DNA of 64,000 nucleotides from Serpula lacrymans var. lacrymans S7.9 (taxonomy: Eukaryota; Basidiomycota; Agaricomycetes; Boletales; Serpulaceae), in NCBI RefSeq assembly GCF_000218685.1, contig NW_006763290.1, forward strand, positions 2,050,871 through 2,114,870, written 5' to 3'. Position numbers and translations under genes: made by a program. Positions 1 through 9,620 of the stretch are shown one piece after another. Numbering within the stretch: position 1 is the stretch's first letter; each line of letters begins with the position of its first letter. Below the pieces are notes generated by a model, which was not told where the DNA came from, did not search any database, and worked only from the letters and a program-made list of their open reading frames with translations.

Positions 1-910
1 AGACAGTCACACAGGCTTTTGACCAGCAGTATACCTGTTATGTACCAGAGCGCCAATTTGGGGGTTAGCAAATCATTATCTCCCTCAATTTAGACCTAAT
101 TAGAAAATCCTTTTGAGGTTTTGTTCCCCTCATCAAAAGGAGCATTTTCCCGAAAGGAATAAGAAAATGGGAAAAAGTTGAAGGTAGCAAAATTTGCGGC
201 CTCTAAGTGAACCACACCATAGACGCGTTATTTCCCCACTGATGCACCTCTAATAAGAGGTGTTTCCGCGCCTCTTTTATTATACCTTGATTAATTTGAG
301 GCCTTAGAAAACTGTGATAAGTGGGATAACAGACACACACAAAGCCAAATAGACATATACAGGTCAGACTATATGAGAAATCCAAATATAGTTTCCACAA
401 ACATGTGAGACCAAGTACTCGTGAAAATCAGCAATAGACGTAGGGATATGTGGGTTTCACCACGAAATCTGGTGGTTGTCAGGTAGGTGGTGATTGCTAG
501 GTAATTTTCAGTCACCATCTAAATGCGTGATACTCAGCCATTTAGTCCGATTATTCCTGCCAAACCTTTGGTACACATAGCAAAAACAGGCAGTGTGTAT
601 CTACACTGGAATGGGTAACAATCACCACTTGTATCAACAATATTATACTGCGGAGAGGATCATTGAATATACACAGTATTTATTATGCTTATCACCACTT
701 GATTGTATTTCTAGTCAATTATGACTATGAATACATCAAAAAGCCTACTCAACCCAATTATATTAGTGTGATCAACATAGCTAGTTGACAGAATTAAAGC
801 TGTACACAGCATGAGCTAGACTTCCACTCCTGTCAATTATTGCCCACCTATTGCCCACTTGCACTCTCCCCACAGCGCATTGCAGGCATGATATTGATAA
901 AATTGGATAA
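1..910. other. AT-rich stretch without a gene
   Basis: I see no ORF with recognisable protein features, no LTR end and no clear tandem repeat here. Short poly-A/T tracts and scattered stops in all frames suggest decayed intergenic or transposon sequence. Confidence 0.5.
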
Positions 911-983
911 TGGCCAGACCAGGGATTGAACCTGGAATCTTCTGGATACATGCCAGCTGCTCTACCAATTGAGCTATATGGCC
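911..983 (-). tRNA. tRNA-Thr(UGU)-like gene, probably a pseudogene
   Basis: On the minus strand a 73-nt cloverleaf can be drawn. The 7-bp acceptor stem has one mismatch (6-67). The D stem is GCTC/GAGC with an A box resembling TAGCTCAATTGG, and the T arm is CCAGG/CCTGG with the B box GGTTCAATCCC. The anticodon loop is CATGTAT, which places UGU at 34-36. Position 33 is A instead of the invariant U, and pair 27-43 is mismatched. A TTTT run lies just downstream on the minus strand and could end Pol III transcription. The U33 change makes a working elongator tRNA doubtful; a tRNA pseudogene or a SINE head is possible. Confidence 0.6.
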
Positions 984-1772
984 AAGGTCATACAATACAG
1001 GATCTTAAACATGACATGCAACCACGGACGTCTTACACAGTATAGCTGCTGCATACTGGATTGGCTTACAAATCAGAGGTATTATCCTATGGGGTATTGG
1101 TATGTCAGAGTATATTCTAACAGATATATCTACCACCTCCTATGGGCCCAACTTTGAGTAGTATGGTACTTCTCTTGAATCCATTGCATGAATTATACAG
1201 CTTTTCATGACAGCCAGAATTATCTTAGTAGGATTGTTTACACCCGGGGAACAATACCACAACAATATATTGTAGTTGGCCGGAAAAAGGATTTTTTTCA
1301 AATTCTGATAAGTGGTCAGGCAAATTTTGATACTAGTATCTTAAATATCAATGTTGTGAGCTTTTTGCTCTGGATCCGCTAAATACTAAGTAGCTGATTC
1401 AAAACACTTACTGTTTGTATTTCACTACCCAGTCTGAAAAATCATACAGATAGATTTGAGGTCTTGTGTGGATAATTTAAATTGAAGACATAGATGCAAC
1501 ATTAGTATTGATATTTCTGGGATATTTCCTGACACCAGAATCAAAAATGCATACAGGATGAAGACTGCAGTCAGAAAAATATCATAAGCATGCACCCCAA
1601 CAACCAATACAAGCATCTATATTCTTCTAAGAATTGTATCTCCGGAGGTAGATTGAAATTGTAGACTATAATTGGCCATGTAGTAGATTTCCTTTGATGA
1701 AATGGTGCAAATCCGTCTGTTGAAAGTCCCAGTGCAATATTCTGCAAGTCTGAGAAATACTCGTGTGATAGC
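984..1772. other. No gene seen
   Basis: Only short ORFs without recognisable domains are present between the tRNA-like gene and the LTR cluster. Confidence 0.45.
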
Positions 1773-2570
1773 TGTTACAACCAAGAGTTTGTATACTCTG
1801 GTGCACAACTCAGACAATCTTTGAGTGAAGTGAGTGGCCTTTCAGATAGGACTGAGTTTGTTGTGGGTAAACAACTGTAACAACCAAGAGTTAGTTACTC
1901 TGGCGCACACAGGAACACACTATAAAGGTAGTGGAAGATGGGGAGTGGGTACCCCTTGGGCTGCAGTGAGTTAGTTGGTATACAACAGGAGGACTCGCTG
2001 AGGAGTCTCCTGGATCTATTGGGGTTTATATACTACTACAGGTTGTTTGTACATGTGTACTATACAGTTGATGAAGGCAGTGGCTGATGATGTCATAGGG
2101 CCTAGCCCGTATGGCCAGCTCCACTGCGTGAGAGAGTTAAGTCTAAAAGTAAAAGAAAGGCAACGCGGCGTGAGAAAGGGAAATGCCGCGTGGCAATTTA
2201 AAGTATAAAATTAAAACGGAGAATAAAAGGAAAGGAGATGTCCGGAAATTGTGTTATCATAACAACAACAGGAGGACTCACTGAGGAGTCTCCTGGATCC
2301 ATTGGGGTATTTATACTACTACAAACTATTTGTACATGTGTACTATACAGTTGATGAAGGCAGTGGCTGATGATGTCATGGGGCGCAGCCCGTGTGACCA
2401 GCTTCACTGTGTGAGAGACTTGTAGCTAAGAATAAAGGAAAGCAGTGCAGCATGAGAAAGTGGAGTTTGAACAAAATAAAAAGTGCCACATGGCACAGTA
2501 TGTCAAAACTACGCAAGAAAGTTAAAGTGGAGAATAAAACTTAAAGGTCCAAAAATTGTGTATTGTAACA
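1773..2570 (+). repeat. Solo LTR (outer) split by a second LTR
   Basis: The left part (1773-1875) begins TGTTACAACCAAGAG. The right part (2265-2570) begins at the LTR-internal motif ACAACAGGAGGACTC and ends GTATTGTAACA. The two parts are contiguous once the nested LTR at 1876-2264 is removed, giving about 404 bp. Sequence and length match the family seen at 3870-4286 and 54247-54758, which belongs to the gypsy elements here. I see no internal gene, so this is a solo LTR. A clean target duplication for the outer copy was not found (left ATAGC, right AGCAG). Confidence 0.8.
1876..2264 (+). repeat. Solo LTR nested inside an older LTR, target duplication ACAAC
   Basis: The element starts TGTAACAACCAAGAG and ends TATCATAACA, the TG..CA ends typical of LTR retrotransposons. 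It is flanked by the perfect 5-bp direct repeat ACAAC (1871-1875 and 2265-2269). It shares with the other copies the internal motifs GGAGTCTCCTGGAT and TGGGGTTTATATAC, the latter a likely TATA region. The host LTR was cut at its own ACAAC motif, which dates this insertion after the outer one. Confidence 0.88.
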
Positions 2571-3869
2571 AGCAGTATTTATTTCCACTATCCTATCCCT
2601 TGATAGGTGCATTCTGCAGTTCCATCTGAGTGGAATAAAATTGTGGTGTGGGGGTGTGGGTGCATGTGTTCATGGAGTGTTGCAGTTGTATATAAAGTTC
2701 AATTTTGAATATAAATAGATTAATGCATGTGCATGTGCATGATTTTATGAATTTCAATATATTGTATAATGTGTAAAGTTGAGTTTTGAAGTTGGGGAAA
2801 AAGTTGTATGTCAGCACATCAGGAAAACAATGATAGTCCTATAAACGTATCTTTAGCATTCTAGCTCTTTATAAAATGTGTAAGACAGTAAAATACATAT
2901 CAGTCTGACAGTACAATTGATCCACCTAGTTCTGACACGAAATCCATTGTATGCTCTATTAAGGCCTGTCTATTTTGGATTCCTCGGCAGCATTCTTCTC
3001 AGCAGGTTATTCGGACCAGAGAATGTCAGGTCTTGCCACTTTCAGCCACAGTTACAAGTCTTCCTCCAGTCAAATCATGATGATAAGCTTCTGTCATCTT
3101 AGCTCCCTAGCTATCAAGGCTTTGTGAGTGACCATCCTCGATAAAATTGCAACGCAGACATCTTGCTATATAATGCACAGTGTACATTGTTAATTTTGTA
3201 AGTGCACTAGCATCTTGCCATCTCTCTGATGACCCTCATAATACTGACGTGTATACACAGTTGAATATCTGCAACCTTGTAGTACAGCGCACCTTTGGTA
3301 AGCAATGTCAGGGTTCGTCTCCATTCTACTTTCTGACAGTATATAGCACCTGGTAGAACCCTGTCGTCAGTATGAACATTGATGATAAGACATACCCAGA
3401 ACTTTGGGCCCAACATTGTCACAACAATTCATGTATTTGCTGTAATAGGACCGTAATATAAGGAATGATTGTGAGTACTGATGAAATTCTTTCCTTATTG
3501 TACGCTTGATAATGTGTTGTCTCCAACTGTAGTTCTCCTGCGCCTTCTCTGTTGTTGTAATATATGGCTGTCCCTGCAAACATCTATAGTCTGATGGCGA
3601 CTGGCGAGTAATGATCACGCACTCCTTCATTAAATCCATTAACAAAATTTATCTGCAGTATGATTCTCAGATGTATCTTGCAAGGCAGAGCTCATGACAG
3701 TGACATGTTTCTGATGTCTTAGAACGATACTTGATGCACTGACATTATAACAGAAAGGCAGTATGGTAAGTAATAGTTTTGCTACACCTACACCACCTAT
3801 ACCACAATGAACACTGGTGGCGCTTGTAGCTTGGTAGCAGCGTAAAATAATATACCGTAAGATTATAGC
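2571..3869. other. Uncharacterised stretch
   Basis: Several minus-strand ORFs of 70-92 codons overlap between about 3207 and 3911 but show no domain, signal peptide or repeat I recognise. The part at 2640-2770 is rich in GTG/CATG simple repeats. Probably decayed element sequence. Confidence 0.4.
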
Positions 3870-4286
3870 TGTTACGATAACACAATTTTTGGACCTTTCC
3901 TTCTTTTTCATTCTCCGCTTTAACCTTGTACACTTTAGCTTTCACACAGGGTGCCACGCGGCACTTCCCCTTTTGTTCAAACTCCTCTTTCTCACGCCGC
4001 ATTGCCTTCTTCTTATTTTAGATACAACTCTCTCACACAGTGGAGCTGGTCATGCGGGCTAGGCCCCATAACATCATCAGCCACTGACTTTATCAACTGT
4101 ACAATACATAAGTACAAACACTCTGTATTAGTATATATACCCCAATAAATCCAGGAGACTTCTTAGCGAGTCCTCCTGTTGTATACCAATGAACACTCTG
4201 CAGCTTAAGGGGTAACCACTCCCTCAACATCTTCTTTATAAGTGTGTTCTTGTGTGCGCCAGAGTAACTAACTCTTGGTTGTCACA
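3870..4286 (-). repeat. Solo gypsy-family LTR with perfect target duplication ATAGC
   Basis: On the minus strand the LTR begins TGTGACAACCAAGAG and ends ATCGTAACA (417 bp). The flanks 3865-3869 and 4287-4291 are both ATAGC, a perfect 5-bp target duplication. The internal GTATATATACCCC is a likely promoter region. It ends only 16 bp from the left terminus of the Plavaka-type element. Confidence 0.92.
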
Positions 4287-4302
4287 ATAGCACAGGATAG
4301 TA

Positions 4303-4314
4303 CATCAGGAAAAA
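4303..4314. repeat. Left terminal inverted repeat of the Plavaka-type element
   Basis: CATCAGGAAAAA is preceded by TA. The reverse complement TTTTTCCTGATG closes copy 2 (58024-58035, followed by TA) and both small elements. Beyond it the sequence is full of CTATAG/TATAGC words, typical of this family's ends. Confidence 0.85.
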
Positions 4315-4327
4315 CTGTTTTGCTATA

Positions 4328-4613
4328 TAGCTGGGTATGTTTCTATAGCTGCTATGATAGCTATTAAATTCCTATTATAGCCAGTAAATTTCTATGTGAA
4401 GCCTTATAGTTACTATGTCAGCTATACCAGCTATACCAGCTCATTTATGTCTATGAGAACCTTTTTCTGATAGCTGGATATGTTTCTATAGCTGCTATGA
4501 TAGCTACTAAATTCCTATTATAGCCAATACATTTCTATGTGAAGCCTTATAGTTACTATGTCAGCTATACCAGCTATACCAGCTCATTTATGTCTATGAG
4601 AGCCTTTTTCTGA
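4328..4613 (+). repeat. Two tandem 143-bp subterminal units
   Basis: Unit 1 (4328-4470) and unit 2 (4471-4613) are nearly identical. Both begin TAGCTGG, contain CAGCTATACCAGCTATACC, and end with CCTTTTTCTGA, which resembles an internal copy of the terminal repeat. They could be repeated transposase-binding sites or the product of an aborted excision or gap repair. Confidence 0.85.
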
Positions 4614-4637
4614 TACTAATAATGATATTATTAATAT

Positions 4638-6969
4638 TCACCAAATAGTTTGGTAAGCATACAAACTAGCCCAATTATTTAATAGAAATCTATCACAAAC
4701 ATCCAAAGCATTTGCTGCACCCCAGTGAGCAGGCACTTGACCTTTTCCAAACAAAGGCAACAAATGGCAGCCTTGTTGTATACTGCTTAATGATACTATG
4801 GAAGCTGGTGGAGTACCATCAGCTCCAAGTGCAGGTTTTGTAACCACATACATCATATGTGCTGGATCTGCACTATCTTTCAACTTGGTGTACCATCCAC
4901 TGTACGCCAATGGAATTTTGGGCCAATGTTTTGGTATACCAACAGAACCACCATGAAAAATAGCAGGGAGCTTGAATATTACTTTAACTCTTCCAACACG
5001 AGTACCTATGTCATGAAATATTAATTCACAACTTGAAACTGATCATGAAATTAGAGGAAAATATTACCAGTAACACCTGTTGACTCTGCTTCTAATGAGT
5101 CTAATACAACAACATTATCAAACTGTGGAGCAATTCCTTTGGACCTAGGTCTTGCTTTGATGACTTTGTACTTTACACTTGCACTAGCATCATCTCCAAG
5201 GTGAATTGGAGTGAGTTTGAAACTAGTGAATATGTCAAGTGAATCAAATGGGAGATTTGCAATATTGACTTGATTTCTGGATATATAACCTGGCTGACCG
5301 TGCATTAGGTGATTCAGAAACTCCTTGATATCACGTATGAAGCCATGACATTGGTGGTTTTGTTGAATTGATTGAAGGGGTTGTTGTGGAAGAGGAAATA
5401 CTTTGGCTATGTTAATATCTAATCCAGATGAATTCTGGAGAATATCTTGCTGACGTAGAACTGGTCTATTTTGTAAAGACAATTGATAGCATTCAAACCA
5501 CACAGTTTTTTCTTGCCTTGTTAGCCAGGTGGTCATTTGTGGATGCTCATTCCTATGATTTGATGCTCTCCATGCATCCTTGGCCATGTCTATGTGGAAA
5601 TGTTCAAACATTTCTGTGTTGTAGTTATTTGTAGCCCCAAACCAGCAAATAGAGTCGACATAGTGTAGTAGAGAGTGAAATTTAGGAATATTAAAATTTT
5701 CTCTAACACCCAGAGTGACAAAAATTGCTTTGTTTTGATGAAATGTTTTGAGAGCATCTGATAGATATCCAAGGGTTGTATCGCTGTGTGTGGGGTACTG
5801 AGCAATGTAAATGAAGTCCAAGAGTGATCTAATTGCGATGATTGCCTGCTTGGGGAGTTTTCCTACAAGGCATCCTAAAAGTACCTTGGCCATATTTTTT
5901 CTTTCACCTCCAGATATCTGAGAAAGAGGCGATAAACCATTTTTGAAATGCTTTGATCCATATGCAGGAGGTAAAGTGCGTATTCTTGCATCCATCAGTC
6001 CACATCTCATTAAATATATGATCATCCCTGTGGCTGTTTGTGAATATTCTTGAGGGTTTATAGACTATGTCTGTCGCATGTGCTGGATTGTCCAACAAAG
6101 AAGCAATGGCTTGTAAGGGGTCTCTATATTGTATAAGGTGTTTTTCTTCTGGACGATCATCAAAGTGTAGATATTTTGGGTGCCATTTGGCCCTTTCAGG
6201 AATTTCGGAGTTGATAATTTTTAGAAGGCTTCTGCTATTTTGATAAGAAAGGCCCAGTCTCTGGGAAACCTGGCGTAAAGGTTGGAGGTCAGTTAACATA
6301 AAACATGAATCAAAGTGTGGAGGTGTCACTCACTTCAGGAATTGCCAGTGATCTGTCAAGAGATTTCTGGCCAACCCCCTCCTGTAATGCCCAATGTGCA
6401 AATTTCCAGTCTAATTCTGTGGAAAATAGAGCCCATCTATTATATGGAAGATCAATGTCCATCTCATCATCATCTTGACAGAACTGGTGAAAACTCTCCC
6501 TCCATGGATCATGAGCATCCAGATCCACCCTTATAACCTTGCCAGCATTCTCATTTTGTTCCACTACTCTTTCATCATCATCATCCAGATTAAAGTGCAG
6601 GGAGTGGGGGTGATGTGAACTGCCAGCCTGCATCTCTGGGCCAGGGTTCAAGTTATCCTGGGTGTTGCCTTGCATTGCAGGATCATTCAGGAAATTGTTA
6701 AATGGTTTTTGTAAGCTGTTGAGGAATATATCTTCTGACCCATCTGAGTCATAGTTTTCTTGGTCGTAAACATTTTCATCCAAGTTGACTTCATCAAATA
6801 CTACTTGTTCAGGGCCTAGGTTGTCTGCCTCAAGTTCTCTTCTCTTTCCTTTCTTATACCAAGCACACATTGCTGACATTAATAGATGAGCCATGACACC
6901 CTGTGGTGTTTTCAAAAGTTTTCCACATGCAGGACATGTGCAATCAACCATACTTGGTACGTGTGCCAT
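4638..6969 (-). pseudogene. Plavaka-type transposase with a large internal deletion
   Basis: This encodes the DDE-type transposase expected to move the element. The N-terminal exon (6969 to about 6322) has a zinc finger near residues 12-30 (CPACGKLLKTPQGVMAHL) and an acidic linker. The second exon starts at about 6282. Family motifs include LLDFIYIAQYPTHSD, FNIPKFHSLLHYVDSI and NNYNTEMFEHFHIDMAKDA. A 62-nt intron (5006-5067) precedes a C-terminal exon (4638-5005) with GWYTKLKDS and LSSIQQGCHLLPLFG. At about 6005 the reading jumps from the pre-core motif FNEMW to GSKHFKNGLSPLSQISGG and changes frame. Comparison with the related pseudogene at 18303-22764 shows that roughly 300 residues of catalytic core are missing. 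The protein should be inactive, so this copy would need a transposase from elsewhere. Confidence 0.88.
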
Positions 6970-7268
6970 TTTCTCCTTGAACCTATATTACACCATACAC
7001 TTCCAGTCAGTTTATGAAATAATAACACCAGTTAATATAATGTTGATACCTTTGATTATCTAGGATCTGTTTGTAAATATGCTGTCAAGATGCAACACCT
7101 TAATTTCCACTGGCAATATCCCAAATTGGAAATACGTAGTGGTAAAACATAGAATTTGCTTGTTCTAATACAAATAGAAGTCATACATGTCTAAGTACAA
7201 TATCATTTACAAGCGCAGAGTACAAGAACAAGAGAAGTAATACATATAATATTGTCCGTGTCCGTTTT

Positions 7269-8992
7269 TCACTTCCTCCTTGTGACATTGTTGCTGGAGC
7301 TACCTATACCCAATTTCTGTTGAACAAGCCAACCCACTTCTTCTTCAGAGTGAAAAGGACTCCTTCTTCTAGCTGCCTTAGCATGACTTCGGGGGGCATT
7401 ATAATGATCCTGAAAACATCTATGTGCCAGATCAGCTACAGATCCTTGAAAAGCCTGAAGAAAATTGTCAAAATCCAGCTGGATATTGAAGACTGAGAGA
7501 TCAATAGGAGATATCTCTTTAGGCAATACTTGGGGGTGCAAATGGGGAGTAGGTAGAGTAGTAGTGGGTGTGCGCGAATGGGTACCAGTCTGAAGAGGAC
7601 AACCAGTGCAGTTTGCTATCAAATCCTGGGTAGCAACCTCTAGCGCTGCTATCTGAGCAGCTGCACTTTCAGCTTCTAGGTTAGTGACAGTCTGGAGTGC
7701 ACTCCTCATAATCTTCTCCATCTCCAAAATTGACCTGGTAATCACACGATTGAAAACTTTGTTGAATTCATCTTTCTGGGCTTGAGTGGGATAGAGTTGG
7801 CCCACATCTATATTAGGTACCACCCTCTGTACATATATTATATTAGTCAAAGAAGGTTGTGATCAAGAGGGGATGCACCAGTACTACGAACGTAGGAAGA
7901 TCCCGTGCATAGCCCTCCTTCCCTACAACCTTTGGGTCCTTTTCATACAGGTTCATATCCACCACAAATCTACCCGCCCATGTTATGCTGTCAGCTGTCC
8001 TCAGAGGGCCATATTTGATATTGTCGTCCTTTTGTAAGTTGTACCAATACTGCATGTTGACGGGTTCAGCGTACCCATATTGGGGCTTTGCATATTTGTG
8101 GGACTTGTAGAATTTGACCACTAGAATGCCAACAAGGTGGGGGAGCTCCTCCCAGTACTTTTTCACCTTCTGGGTGACGTCCCCAAGTGATTGGGAGTGG
8201 GAGACCTCAACAATAAACAAGTCCTGCCACTTAGTGCTAGGGTTGAGGCTTTGGAACTTGAGGGCTAAGTCGGGTACAGTGGTGATTTGACCTTGCCAGA
8301 GGAACTTGGATGTATTAGAACTCAACCTGAACTTCCTATCTGACCGTCTCATAAGACATGACAGTTCCCCCTGTAAAAGTTCACTGAGGTGCTCGATAAA
8401 AACTTCATGTACAGGAGTAGGCATATTCAGTTGCAAGATGCCTTTCACATGGTCATACATATATCTGGAAGTAAGGATATAAGTACAGTATATTCACTCA
8501 TGAAAAGCATACCTTAGAGTGCTGTAGTTAGTTTCTCTGAGCTTGTCCACAAACTCGGGGAAACTTGATGGTTTAATATAGAATTGTTAGGGGGAAAAAT
8601 CAGATCAGGAACGTAGCCAGACAATGATTGCTCACCTGGACATATATGTCCTGAGAATTATACTTCAAGTTCCTAACAATTTGCTCAATGATAGGTTGGA
8701 CTTGATCCTCAGATGTAGCAATTGGTGCAGTATGGGTGGACGTTGAAAGAGTGGATGTTGATAGATTACTCGGGGGAGTGGCAAAAGATTGTTATTGAGT
8801 AGCTATGCATTGCCATCAGGTAATTTTTTGAAATTAAATAACTGACTTACCCTCTGGTCCAGGAGAGGACTTTGACCGAGTAATAGAGGGGATATACCAG
8901 TAGGTAGCACCATTTCCAGTGGAAGTGGAGGATATTGCGTATAGGGGGGACAGGTGCGTTTTTGCAGACTGAGAATGGGATGTTCTGCTGAA
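7269..8992 (-). pseudogene. Element-borne gene, possible PD-(D/E)XK endonuclease-like protein
   Basis: Exons can be followed on the minus strand with the help of copy 2. A Ser/Thr-rich N-terminal exon (about 8992-8834) is joined to an exon ending at about 8640, then the FPEFVDKLRETNYSTLR exon, a main exon from about 8466 to 7901, and a last exon from about 7832 to 7269. The main exon holds DLFIVEVSHSQSLGDVTQKV followed by GILVVKFYKS. This E-V-S strand, helix and strand pattern is reminiscent of restriction-endonuclease-like folds (inference only). The C-terminal part is Pro/Thr-rich and basic near its end. Copy 1 has a stop in the second exon (TAA where copy 2 has CAA) and a changed splice acceptor (CTAA where copy 2 has CTAG). 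The function is unknown and the true start was not resolved. Confidence 0.65.
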
Positions 8993-9172
8993 ATATGTCT
9001 CAGTACTCAGCCAACCAAGTAAATAGTTTAAAAAAACCCAGTAAACTCAATTCATATCTAAATATTTGCACCAATATGTAGGTGTAAGCAGGCAGGCAAG
9101 GAAGAGAATGATTCAAAAGATGATAAGCGGAGAGCTGCCCACATCCACAGTTGGATGTGTGCAGTCGCAAAG

Positions 9173-9230
9173 TTCCATGCAGTGTGAGAAAGGGGACAAC
9201 AGCTGATCTCTTTTCTCACACTGCATGGAA
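9173..9230. repeat. Perfect 19-bp inverted repeat
   Basis: The arms TTCCATGCAGTGTGAGAAA (9173-9191) and its exact reverse complement (9212-9230) flank a 20-nt loop. Copy 2 keeps it at 50232-50289 with one mismatch. Confidence 0.93.
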
Positions 9231-9388
9231 TCAACAGGTTGCTATTGCGAAAAGCTGATAATCACTATGAGAAAAATAGTAAGTCTCTGTTCATTCCACC
9301 TCAGTATCAGCACTCACCACATATGATTGCAATAATGAATACCCAATGAGCCATGATCTAATCTTATCTTTGCTGGAACAACAATATT

Positions 9389-9435
9389 GGACCATGCAAG
9401 AATGGACAGTCTGACCGTCTATTCTTGCACGGCTC
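9389..9435. repeat. Imperfect palindrome around the core GACAGTCTGAC
   Basis: The left arm, ending AAGAATGGACAGTC, pairs imperfectly with GACCGTCTATTCTTGCAC. The same core recurs at 9466-9512, 50401-50459 and 50495-50540 with other outer arms. Confidence 0.8.
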
Positions 9436-9465
9436 ATCTAATCTTATCTTTGCTGGTACAATACT

Positions 9466-9512
9466 GGACCGTGTGAGAATGGACAGTCTGACTGTCCATT
9501 CTTGCATGGTCC
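9466..9512. repeat. Near-perfect 23-bp palindrome, same core
   Basis: GGACCGTGTGAGAATGGAC pairs with GTCCATTCTTGCATGGTCC across a TGA-type centre, with three mismatches in the outer arm. Confidence 0.88.
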
Positions 9513-9620
9513 AGCAGATTGCTGATTTGACGTTATCAGCATTGCAACACCTTATCACATCGTTGTGTAACCAAGGTCAGGCTGCCATACATTTTCCCAC
9601 GTCTTTGTAGTATACCAAAG

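Larger units (their letters stand above)
8993..9620. promoter_or_regulatory. Divergent intergenic region with palindromes
   Basis: The region separates the minus-strand endonuclease-like gene from the plus-strand gene block and should hold the promoters of both. It contains a small hairpin at 9141-9158 (ACATCCA/TGGATGT) and the larger palindromes listed separately. Copy 2 has the same arrangement at about 50010-50650, but with a different set of palindrome arms. Confidence 0.6.

Noticed and set aside
4328..4613. A CRISPR-like array
   Set aside because: There are only two 143-bp units, contiguous without spacers. They are subterminal repeats of the transposon; no CRISPR array is present anywhere in the window.
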